A stretch of 64,000 bases of DNA. Source: Gliomastix tumulicola. Lineage: Eukaryota; Ascomycota; Sordariomycetes; Hypocreales; Bionectriaceae. The notes beneath the pieces are model-generated. The model did no database searches. It was not told where the DNA came from and saw only the letters and a list, made by a program, of their open reading frames with translations. The stretch is taken from assembly GCA_001599755.1 (NCBI GenBank), contig BCHX01000008.1:1550001-1614000 (forward strand), read 5' to 3'. Positions 54,381-63,078 of this stretch are shown here, piece after piece. A program made the position numbers and the translations under genes. Each line of letters opens with the position of its first letter. Position 1 is the first letter of the stretch.

Positions 54381-56480
54381 CTACTGTTCCTTGTTCCTCT
54401 CCGCGTGCTCCTCCACCATCATGCGTTCGGTCAGACTGCGAGGCGTGCCGGAGAACCCGCTCTGGACAAGACTGGCTCGGAAGCTGTTGAGGTCGCCGTC
54501 GTCGATGCCGCTGCGCCCGTCCAGACCGCCCACAAACGTGGTGAACTCGCCCAGCGACTCGGCTTGGGCGAGGAGCTCCGCATTCTTGACGATGGGCATG
54601 ACCACCGGGCGGCCCTTGTACGACCCGAGAGAGCCTACTTGAAACTTTGCACTCGTGGGGGTCGAAGATCCCGACGGAGGTTGGGGTCGAGTAATAGGAA
54701 CAGCGGGGGAGGTTGCGTAGGCGCTGAGCGCATCGGCTTTCTTATCGGCGGGAGAGAGCGGCGGTGAGTCCTCGACCTCATCCTTCATCAGAGGCGGCTT
54801 TTTCTTCGGCACTGGCGGAGCGCTCAGGCCGCCGGTCTCAAAATGAAACATTATATCATCCTCCTCAGCATCAAGATCATCAGAGGAGACCTGATCCTGG
54901 TCGTCAGTATAGAAGTTGGATCCGTCAGAAGGCGCGGTCTCGTGCTTATTCGGACTGCGCCGCTCAAGATGTGAGTGGTCTGCAATTCTGTGCGACGGCG
55001 TCGCAGCCTGCGAAACGGGAACAATAGTTGATCTGTGCGATCTTGATTTTCCGATGGAGAGAAATTCTTCATCGTCCGAGGAATCACTGTCTTCGGGCGA
55101 CTCAGCGGCCTGTGGCGGGCTGACAGCAGAGAGGCGCTTCCGAGCCTCGACAGCCTCCTCCGACTTTGGAATTGGCGACTTTCCAAGGCTCGTCATGTCG
55201 AATCTGGTAGGGGAAGGAGGCTGCTCTTTAGGTGCAGGCGACGATCTGTCGGCGTCCGGATTGACCACTGTCCAGACAGTACCTTCGTCCAAGGGCGCCC
55301 TTGACAGAGCTCTAAGCGCCTCGGACGACGAAATTTTACGAGGTGGCAGGCTCACTTCCTCGAAGTCGTCGACTGGGTCCCCAAAGACAGGTGATTTATC
55401 AGGCGAGTCGGGAGAGACGGAGCGTGGGATGGCGATATCGTCAGACGGCTGTGGCGACGCCGTAGGCAGGACCTCGGCACCTCGTAATTCGAAGCGGACG
55501 CGCCGCACGCTCTGCTGATGCGGCTTGGACACTGACGAGGATCGACGCAGAGCGCTTCGCCGTGTGACTGTGTCCGACTTATCGGATAGGGCTGAGGAGG
55601 ATGTGTCGTCTGTACCACGGCGAAAATGACTGCGCCTCGGTTCCTGCAAAGCGTCCTGCAACGTGGTCTGGGGCGGAATTGGCACCTCGGGGGGTGGACG
55701 GTGTTCTTGTCCCGGCCGTGGTGTGGATGGGCCCTCTGCAGTCTCATTTTGCCCCTCCATGTCTTGAATCTGTCGCACCGGCATTGTCTGCGGCGGGCTG
55801 GCCGGATCAACAAAGCCAGGCGATCCCCTGCCGTTACCCATGCTGGTCTCGGGGTGCAAGCCAGCGGTCGCTGGCTCATGGGCTGGAGTCACCACAGCGG
55901 CAGCAGCAACAGCAGCAACAGCAGCAGCAGCAGCAGTGACAGGGCTCGGCGGGGAGGCAGGGCTGGGTAAATTGGGAGAGCTCTCGAGGAGTGGTAGGAA
56001 AGAAGGAGTGAAGAGGCCGTGAAACTCTGATTCCCGTTCATGGGGTCTTGCAGCTACGGCAGCGCCGAAGACGGCGGCGTGTGGCGGGGACTGCCGATGG
56101 GAGCTAATTGATTGAGTCGAGTCAACGCCGCGCTGCTTAGTCGCACTCGCGTCTGCGCCTGCTGTTGCTGCTGCGCTTGGGTTGCCTGGACTGTCTGGGC
56201 CTGTGGCGAGCAAATAATAGGGCCTGTCCAGTCCAGACCCGGCATTGATGCTCGTGATCAGCTGCTCGAGCTCTCCGCCGAAACCCAGCTCCGGCCACCG
56301 CTCATCCAGGGACTGCGCGACCGTCTGTGAGACTCGGCTCGCCGTAGGCGCATCTACGCCTTGTAGCGCCTCGCCATAGTACCGGCCAAACTCACACACA
56401 AGATCGTGATGGTAAGCCTGAAGCTTGTGCTCGAGCTGGGTTAGCTTGAGATTGACATCCTCGACCAGACTCTGTTCCAT
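54381..56480 (-). CDS. Uncharacterised, largely disordered protein
   Basis: Single exon, about 699 aa, no named family recognised. Starts MEQSLVEDVNLKLTQLEHKL. The first 80 residues form a probable coiled coil and small helical domain (QAYHHDLVCEFGRYYGEAL; SRVSQTVAQSLDERWPELG). The long middle part is Ser/Pro-rich with many SP/TP sites, an Ala run from a CAG-type repeat, and a RVRF sequence near residue 325 (SVRRVRFELRG) that fits the protein phosphatase 1 docking motif. The end looks ordered again: GSYKGRPVVMPIVKNAELLA, then GLDGRSGIDDGDLNSFRASL. In-frame sequence upstream has no ATG, so 56480 is the likely start. The open frame, codon use and two compact ends support a real gene. Confidence 0.75.
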   Translation of the reverse strand: MEQSLVEDVNLKLTQLEHKLQAYHHDLVCEFGRYYGEALQGVDAPTASRVSQTVAQSLDERWPELGFGGELEQLITSINAGSGLDRPYYLLATGPDSPGNPSAAATAGADASATKQRGVDSTQSISSHRQSPPHAAVFGAAVAARPHERESEFHGLFTPSFLPLLESSPNLPSPASPPSPVTAAAAAVAAVAAAAVVTPAHEPATAGLHPETSMGNGRGSPGFVDPASPPQTMPVRQIQDMEGQNETAEGPSTPRPGQEHRPPPEVPIPPQTTLQDALQEPRRSHFRRGTDDTSSSALSDKSDTVTRRSALRRSSSVSKPHQQSVRRVRFELRGAEVLPTASPQPSDDIAIPRSVSPDSPDKSPVFGDPVDDFEEVSLPPRKISSSEALRALSRAPLDEGTVWTVVNPDADRSSPAPKEQPPSPTRFDMTSLGKSPIPKSEEAVEARKRLSAVSPPQAAESPEDSDSSDDEEFLSIGKSRSHRSTIVPVSQAATPSHRIADHSHLERRSPNKHETAPSDGSNFYTDDQDQVSSDDLDAEEDDIMFHFETGGLSAPPVPKKKPPLMKDEVEDSPPLSPADKKADALSAYATSPAVPITRPQPPSGSSTPTSAKFQVGSLGSYKGRPVVMPIVKNAELLAQAESLGEFTTFVGGLDGRSGIDDGDLNSFRASLVQSGFSGTPRSLTERMMVEEHAERNKEQ
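55896..55936. repeat. CAG/CAA triplet repeat encoding polyalanine
   Basis: Interrupted CAG triplet run; on the coding (minus) strand it reads GCT/GTT codons, giving a stretch of Ala with single Val. Likely length-variable between strains. Confidence 0.85.
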
Positions 56481-56633
56481 GTCGCCAGATTCGCTCTCTC
56501 GCGCTCTCTCCTCTTCTCCTCTAGTGCAAAGCGGTGCCTGGAGGGACGAGTGGCAGGGCTCTTGTCGACATCGGCATGGCGCACACACCACAATCCAAGT
56601 TACTGTCCCGCAAATAAGGATGGGATGGATGTG

Positions 56634-56670
<37 letters not shown>

Positions 56671-57518
56671 GTGTGCCAGTTGTGTGCGAGGCCGATGCGA
56701 ATGGGTGTGCGAGGTGTGCGTGTGAATGATTAATTGAATTATATGCACGCAGCACCAAGTGAGGGGACACTGTTTTAGCAGTCATAAGATCAGGTCCGGT
56801 GAGGTACAAAGGCAGCCTCGAGTCCTGGCTCATTTTGCCCTCGCTGACTGCGATGCCAGCGGCCAGTGGATGCGATAAGATCAGCCAGGTCCATCCCACT
56901 GCCTAAGCGACCCATCAGCAGACACAAAAAGGGAGACGAGATACGCTGCGCACGAGTCAGCAGCCTGAGCGTTTTCTTTGTGTCGTCCTGCTGGCAGGCA
57001 ACCAAGCGGCGGCCACCGCGGGCTGGCTGCCTCAATCAATAGAATCCTCTAGGAGGTGACCAGCTGCAGAGGATGCCCAAAGGCACTCTATTCTCAGATC
57101 AGGCATTGTCAAATATGACTTGCAATTTTCTGCTATTAATATAAAAACCGGTCAGAAGCTGAGTCGCTTTGGATGCTACCGTAACCTTTTGGGGTGACCA
57201 TTTTCCACAAGCAGGCGCGAAGTGCCCCCAGCATGTGCCTGACCCAGTTTTAGGCAAGTCCCTTGCGTCTGTCTCACCTTAGCTCTGTCAGGTAATTCCT
57301 TCACCGCTTACCGAATGCATTGATCGACACGGCAGAACGTGGAATATTATCTTTAGTCAACACAAGCAAACGAACATACGCGACACTTCATGCCTATGAT
57401 CCAGACGGCTTCTATGCGACCTCGCGCAGTTCTCTCATCCCGAATTACAACTTTATGACAACTCCCTCTGTATAGCGCTACTCTGCTTCCGAGGAACACC
57501 ACCGACAAGCAGTAGACC
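56481..57518. promoter_or_regulatory. Divergent promoter region with TG microsatellite (disordered protein / CFIm25)
   Basis: 1.04 kb between divergent starts. A TG dinucleotide run occupies 56637-56675. The rest shows no gene I can support. Confidence 0.45.
56637..56675. repeat. TG/CA dinucleotide microsatellite
   Basis: About 19 TG units with one CG interruption, in the 5' flank of the minus-strand gene. Confidence 0.92.
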
Positions 57519-58379
57519 ATGTCGACCATCACGACCACAGCTCTCCAATCGGGCAAACCACCGATCATCCCCCTTCCGTTCAACGCGAACCAGCCACAGA
57601 GGGTCACCCTGTACCCATTGTCAAATTACACGTTCGGTGTCAAGGAGACACAGCCGGAGGAGGACCCGTCCGTCATCGCCCGTCTGAAGCGTCTGGAGGA
57701 GCACTACTTGGACCATGGCATGCGCCGGACATGCGAGGGCATTCTCGTCTGCCACGAGCACAACCACCCACATATCTTGATGCTGCAGATAGCCAATGCT
57801 TTCTTCAAGCTCCCGGGGGACTACCTGCGCCCGGAGGACGACGAGATTGAAGGTTTCAAAGCTCGCCTAGACGAGAGGCTCGCGCCGGTCGGCAGGCTTA
57901 GCGAAGGCGAGGAGGCGGCCGATTGGGAGGTGGGCGAGTGTCTGGCCCAATGGTGGAGGCCGAATTTCGAGACCTTCATGTATCCTTTTGTCCCTGCGCA
58001 CGTCACGCGACCCAAGGAGTGCAAGAAGGCGTACTTCATTCATCTTCCCAAAACAAGTAATTTTCCACCCAAGCCTGTCTTCTTGCATGTGTTGTGGCTA
58101 ACGGTCCGTCGCGTCGCAGAGGTTCTCAGTGTCCCCAAGAATATGAAGCTCCTTGCAGTGCCCTTGTTCGAGCTCTACGACAACACCGCACGCTACGGCC
58201 CTCAGCTGTCCGCTATTCCCCATCTACTAAGTCGATACAACTTCGAGTTCGTGGACGAGCACGGCAATGTAGTAGCGGCCACACCGGGTGCCGGCGCTCC
58301 TGACGGATATATCCCACAAACAAAGGTCCTAGCTGGCGACGATACTGATATGAAGGAGGAAAACGGAGATATCTCATGA
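57519..58379 (+). CDS. NUDT21: Cleavage factor Im 25-kDa subunit (CPSF5/NUDT21)
   Basis: RNA-binding Nudix-fold subunit of cleavage factor I, which selects poly(A) sites in the nucleus. Two exons, 57519-58056 and 58120-58379. The 63-nt intron (donor GTAATT, branch GCTAAC, acceptor GCAG) is a multiple of three and has no stop, so the unspliced frame stays open. Spliced length about 265 aa, unspliced 286. Family motifs: LYPLSNYTFGVKE, RLKRLEEHYLDHGMRRTCEG with ILVCHEHNHPHILMLQI, and FFKLPGDYLRPEDDEIEG. Across the splice, HLPKTKVLSVPKNMKLLAVP leads to LFELYDNTARYGPQLSAIPH with LLSRYNFEF. The intron must be removed to restore VPKNMKLLAVPLFELYDN spacing. The catalytic Nudix glutamates are absent, as in this family. 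Confidence 0.95.
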   Translation: MSTITTTALQSGKPPIIPLPFNANQPQRVTLYPLSNYTFGVKETQPEEDPSVIARLKRLEEHYLDHGMRRTCEGILVCHEHNHPHILMLQIANAFFKLPGDYLRPEDDEIEGFKARLDERLAPVGRLSEGEEAADWEVGECLAQWWRPNFETFMYPFVPAHVTRPKECKKAYFIHLPKTSNFPPKPVFLHVLWLTVRRVAEVLSVPKNMKLLAVPLFELYDNTARYGPQLSAIPHLLSRYNFEFVDEHGNVVAATPGAGAPDGYIPQTKVLAGDDTDMKEENGDIS

Positions 58380-58628
58380 TTCTGGGTTCCCTGCGTCTTC
58401 CCATTGGAGCGGCTGGTTACATATGGTGGTGCACGGCGTTGGAGGACGGATCCGGCTCTGCGTTCGGTGTAAAATGGGTGGCTTCCTGATCACTAATTCA
58501 TTGACCGAGAAGGTTGTTCGAGGAAGAGGAGGAGGAGGTTGTGATATGCAGCATGTATGAATTGGTTCGGTAGCTGCAGTGTCTAGAACTACTTAGGATA
58601 TCAATCAAAGATCTCAAGACACTCTGGA

Positions 58629-59297
58629 TCACGCTTTCTCGCCCTGGATAGTAGCCACTACTCGGCGTTGGTGCCTGGAGGCACGGAATTCGAGCAGATA
58701 CAGGCCCTGCCAGGTTCCTAGGGCCTGGGCTGTTCAGCAAAGACAATGCTCCAATGAGGTGGTCGCAACGCCGGGGCTTAACTTACCAGCCTTCCGTCCT
58801 TAATGGGGATGGTCACACTGGCACCAACAAGCACCGATTTGATGTGAGCCTAAGTCTTGTTAGTATATGAAGTCATGAACCCCTCAGTGAGTGGCACATA
58901 CGGGCATGTCATCGGGGCCCTCAGCACTATGGTGTTGTTAGTGATTGTGCCCATCATGACAAGCAAATAGCTCCCACTTACTCGTGTCTGTACAAGGCTT
59001 CGCCTTTGGGTCCTGCTTCGGGGGCAATGCGGTCGAGCGCATCGCTCATGTCGGCCCTGACATCCTCGTCCCCTGCCTAGCATTAATATGCGACTGACTA
59101 TGGTATCAAGAGGGGTCAAGATGGACCCTACAATTCTCATTGAGACTCAGGGCACAACTTGTGTGCTGAATGAAAAGATTGAAAATGCCGACTTTGTAGT
59201 CTTTGATCTCCGGTACAGCTGCCATGACCTGATCTGTGATGAGGTACGAACCGCGAGATTTCGGCTGCAGCGAGAATTGCTTCTGAAACCACGTCAT
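58629..59297 (-). CDS. YjbQ / UPF0047 family protein
   Basis: Small protein of the widespread YjbQ (UPF0047) family, bacterial members of which have weak thiamine-phosphate-synthase activity; the role in fungi is unknown. About 146 aa in five exons: 59297-59132, 59072-58982, 58926-58902 (25 nt), 58849-58787 and 58724-58629. All introns are short GT-AG. The spliced product reads MTWFQKQFSLQPKSRGSYLI, then FIQHTSCALSLNENWDEDVR, ADMSDALDRIAPEAGP, HDAEGPDDMPAHIKSVLVGA, SVTIPIKDGRLALGTWQGLY and LLEFRASRHQRRVVATIQG. This covers every conserved family block (HTSCALSLNEN, H-D-AEGPDDMPAHIK, LGTWQGLYLLEFR). Another in-frame ATG at 59330 would add 11 residues. The exon density is unusual for so short a gene. 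Confidence 0.92.
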
Positions 59298-59330
59298 GGT
59301 TACTTGAGGCCTGTTGGGGAATACTAGCAT

Positions 59331-59907
59331 AAGTGAATGCGCCTAGGTCAAGTCGAGCCGGGTGTTGCCTGAGGTTACCTTGAAAATTGAAAAAGTGAAA
59401 TAAGTGAGGCGGGAAGAATGTGTGGTTGTTCGTGCAATGCGAGATTTCTTGAAAACTAAACGTTTATCGCAGCTCCTGAGTGTGTTGAGGTCATGAAAAC
59501 GATCTACAGATGCGGCGGCAGTGGATGAGTAATGGAGCAACAATCATGGGTCAGTTCCAGAGGCTGTACCCGCTGTAAGTTATAGGCAATCGCGAGACCA
59601 GATGCCAATTAGTAGCATATCCTCCAAATTGATCGAGTGTAGCAGTGCAGCGTAAAGGTATGAGGATACGGCAATCGAGGCATTGCATTCCTAGTACTGT
59701 TGCAAGCAGATTGATACACTTCAGCATATGCGTTCCAACATCGAGGATTCACGGTCTATATGTCGTGCTGCGAGGCTCTCCTGGTTCAGTTATCCGATAT
59801 ACCATTTTCTAACACTCCAATCGGTTTACACGGTCGCTCAGAATGCTCCTGCAATCCCGTTGAGTCGACCTATTGATGCTGCATCCTAATCGTCCGACCA
59901 AATCGCT
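59331..59907. other. Intergenic between the YjbQ gene and NDUFS6
   Basis: 577 nt, both neighbours on the minus strand. AT-rich promoter and 3'-UTR sequence; no additional gene or tRNA that I can recognise. Confidence 0.45.
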
Positions 59908-60513
59908 CTAAGCCAATGGGTATGATGTCTCGGGCAGAGCCTCGAGGTGCTCTCGGTGATGCTCGTTTGCCTGCAATATATTAGTTATCAATCAATCAAT
60001 TCGTCCAAGAATTGTTCGGCTAACTCACAAACGGCACGCCGCAGTAGTTGCAAACAGCAATCTCAGGCTTGTCGGTGTTGATAAAGATCTTAGGGTGACC
60101 AGCAGGGCCACCACCCCCCTCGCACGCCACAACGCGGTCATGTGTCCATCGCACGGGTTCCTTGTGAACTAGCTCAATAGCAGATTTCGGTTGAGGCTAT
60201 AGAAAGCTCAGTATTGGTCCCAGGCACGCATCATCAACCAATTGTCTCATACCTGGAGGCTGAAGTCCGTCTGCTCAAACCGCGGGCCTGTCATAGCCTG
60301 CGAGCGCGGCTTCTGACTCCTCGACCAGACGCCCACCCTGTTCGGGGCCTGGTTGATCTCTGTAGGCTGGGTCTCGCTGGTAGCGGGCGTCTCGGTCTTG
60401 GTAGGTGCGGGAGTCGAGGTGTTGAGGTGGAAGGCAGACACTCCGAAGGATCGTCGGGAGCCGGAAAGGAGGCGGGTGAGGGGGCGTGCAGCCCTCAATT
60501 GGGAAGAGGCCAT
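59908..60513 (-). CDS. NDUFS6: Complex I zinc-binding subunit (NDUFS6 type)
   Basis: Mitochondrial NADH:ubiquinone oxidoreductase accessory subunit with a zinc-finger CHCC domain, important for late assembly of the N module. About 163 aa in three exons: 60513-60253, 60196-60029 and 59970-59908; introns 56 and 58 nt. N-terminal targeting peptide MASSQLRAARPLTRLLSGSR. Conserved core: NRVGVWSRSQKPRSQAMTGP, RFEQTDFSLQPQPKSAIELV, and the zinc site VACEGGGGPAGHPKIFIN with AVCNYCGVPF (C, H, C and C ligands). The C-terminal exon encodes ANEHHREHLEALPETSYPLA. Confidence 0.93.
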
Positions 60514-60828
60514 CTTTTACGGTCGCCGGGGTGCGAATTGAGGTGACTCGATGTCGATTCCGGGATAGTTCGAGTTGCGACGACGAGCTGTTCTGAGCAA
60601 GTCGTGCTTGGGTCGTGTTGGATTAGCTGCAAGGTGAATGCCTCGGTGGGGCACCCAAAGCGGCAGAACTGCTTTTCCGAGCCATCCTTGCATTTCGGTG
60701 CCGAAATCAATCAAGCTTCCCTGCCCGAATTCTTTCCCAGACAGCGGCAGGAAAAAAAAACATCGATAATTCTCAGCATCAAGTAGCCCTACGCTCATTT
60801 CGCGCCGACCTCACATACAAGCATCAAC
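60514..60828. promoter_or_regulatory. Divergent promoter region, NDUFS6 / MPP6
   Basis: 315 nt between divergent start codons. No motif named. Confidence 0.4.
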
Positions 60829-61706
60829 ATGGCACCCGAAACCCCAAAAGGGGTCTCTTCGAGACTCCTCACCATGAAGTTCATGCAGAGGGCAGCAGCC
60901 ACTTCTGCAGCTTCATCGCCTGGGACAGATTCCGAAGCGCATTCTGCAAAGAAACGAAAGCTTGGGCACCAGGCCGCAGCGCAGAACAAATTCGACGCGG
61001 AAATCGACCAAGCATCAATCCAAGCCGCCATCGACGAACGCGAAGCGAAGCGCCAAGCTGCCTTTGAGAAGCATGCAACAGGAGCCGATACCCACTGGGT
61101 ACTTCCCACCAACGTGAAAAAGACCAAGGCCAGCCAGGCGAAGGCGAATCCGCGTCGCATTGTTTACGTGGGATATGGGGGTACTGTCTCATCAGATGAT
61201 GAGCAGGGGGATGATGTTCGATCTGGTCGAACCTCGACCAAAAAGGAGATACCGTCCGAGTCGAAGGTATGCTATTCCCTGGGCGCTCAATAGACCAGAC
61301 TCTAACACACGACCAGGATACGTTGAAGCGCAAAAGATCCGATAGCGACGAGTCCGGCCAGGACGATTCGGGTGAAGAGTCATCCGCGGATGGTCAAGAC
61401 ATCGACACGGATACAAAGGCTGAGAACGGGCAGGACTCCTCTCCAGCGCCTAGAGGAAAGAGAAGCCGCTCGGCGTCAAGTCTCAGTTCCAGGCGAGTCT
61501 CCGAGAGCTCGATTGCGAAAGAGTTCCGTGACAAACGCAAGACGAAAGAAGTCAAGCTCAGCCAACTTACCTCGATATCTTCTTCTGGCAACATCGCTTC
61601 GCCCAACTCAAATAATATGAAATGCTACTCTTGCAACAAGACAGGGCACAAAATTGCAGACTGCCCGAACCGGAATCCGGCCAAGAAGCGCTCATCTCGG
61701 GGTTGA
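60829..61706 (+). CDS. MPP6: Exosome cofactor Mpp6-like protein with zinc knuckle
   Basis: Predicted nuclear RNA-exosome cofactor of the Mpp6/MPHOSPH6 family, which helps couple Mtr4 to the exosome in rRNA processing. About 275 aa in two exons, 60829-61266 and 61317-61706, 50-nt intron. The N-terminal signature GVSSRLLTMKFMQRAAA is diagnostic for the family. Middle part is basic and helical (EIDQASIQAAIDEREAKRQA) and contains HWVLPT. The second half is acidic and Ser-rich. It ends with a CCHC zinc knuckle (CYSCNKTGHKIADC) and a basic tail, an addition that yeast Mpp6 lacks. The Mpp6 assignment rests mainly on the N-terminal block; the knuckle is plain. Confidence 0.82.
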
Positions 61707-62932
61707 GATCAGCAGACCCCTTCAGCCCCACGACTTCAGAAGATACCAACAGGTTGCGACCGACGCGAAACCGTTCGCTCTCGGCAACCCTTACCTATCC
61801 CGCAAACTAATGTTGAGAGACCCGAGAGGTAGGTTGGGCGATGCGACATTCCCCGATCACAAGTTGTCTATACAACGACCTGCCGCGCATACATGCCAAT
61901 GCCCTGTCATAGAGAATGACATGGATGCATTCGCCGCACAAACGTCGCTTATCAGGCTTATTATCACTGAGAGTGTGATAGGAGGCTTAGTTACATACGC
62001 GATTCCCTTTGCGAGCAAGTTCCGAGGTCACTCAAGCCGGCAAGAACTTGGAGCACCAGAGACGCAAAGGCAACATAGTCGGGACTCACAAGCGAGACCT
62101 GCGCCAGGGAAATTGGACGTATCACCAACAACCCACCTGTTGGTAACGCATCGGCCATGCAGTTGCAACGGAACGTATATTGCCACATGGGCAACCACAT
62201 CGTACCGATCATTATGTAAGTGCCGGCGGTCTGGTAGGTATCATGTGTACCTCGTGCACGAGACGGCTCGATCAATGACGAGAGTAACGAACATTCTTCG
62301 GTTAGATACCCACACGCTAGTAGTAGATAACACCCAGCCATGCCATCCCTCATCCATCGCAAAGTTCCCCCGCCTACGTTGCGTGTCTATGGCGAACGAG
62401 ATCGAATGTGATGTGCCAGCGAATATACATAACAACACCGATTCATGATACACAGTCTATTTATGCGCGCGCTTGACTCGGGTTGTACAATGAGGCGACT
62501 CATGGACAGGTTCAAGGCCTTCCGGAGACCGGATCCACACCAAGCCGGGCTCCTGGACGGGATTCCATTGCATTCCTCACGGCTAAAAGAGAAAGGGCTC
62601 GCCTCACTGTCAGCCGGGGCAGACTGCTTGCCCTCGCCCTNCCNCCCCGGGGCGACTTGTCTCGATACCCGCCTCCCTTTCCGGCGGACACGAATTGCCA
62701 TTGATTGTGTGATCCAGACCGCCCCGGGGAGGGTCGCGGCACTAATGCACGAACGGGGAGCTGTGCCAGCGCCCATACATACAACCTGGGCATCTATTAT
62801 AATACCGATAATGTGCTACGTGGTACTATATGATGTGCGAAAAGAGGTTGAGCTGTCGAGCGACGTGCATGCATGCAGCCATCCAATCACGTCGTCGCCG
62901 GGGCAAGGGCGAACACAGTAAGAGCTATATTT

Positions 62933-62942
62933 ATTGGCCAAT
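62933..62942. promoter_or_regulatory. Palindromic CCAAT element
   Basis: ATTGGCCAAT reads CCAAT on both strands; CCAAT is the site of the fungal Hap/CBC complex. It lies 129 nt before the TATA element. Confidence 0.45.
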
Positions 62943-63070
62943 GGCACAACCACCTTCGCACGACGTGAGGAAGGAACGAAAAAAAATTCCCCATCCCATC
63001 CCTTACTTGTTCTCCCGTGTCTCATTCAGCGAGGCGTCAAGAAAACACCTTGGCTTGCCACACGATGGCC

Positions 63071-63078
63071 TATAAATA
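63071..63078 (+). promoter_or_regulatory. TATA element
   Basis: TATAAATA, a full match to the TATA consensus, in otherwise GC-balanced sequence. Expected start of transcription is some 30-100 nt downstream. Confidence 0.45.

Noticed and set aside
61654..62448. A 264-codon open frame overlapping the end of MPP6
   Set aside because: Overlaps the conserved zinc-knuckle exon in another frame; no domain, no sensible composition.
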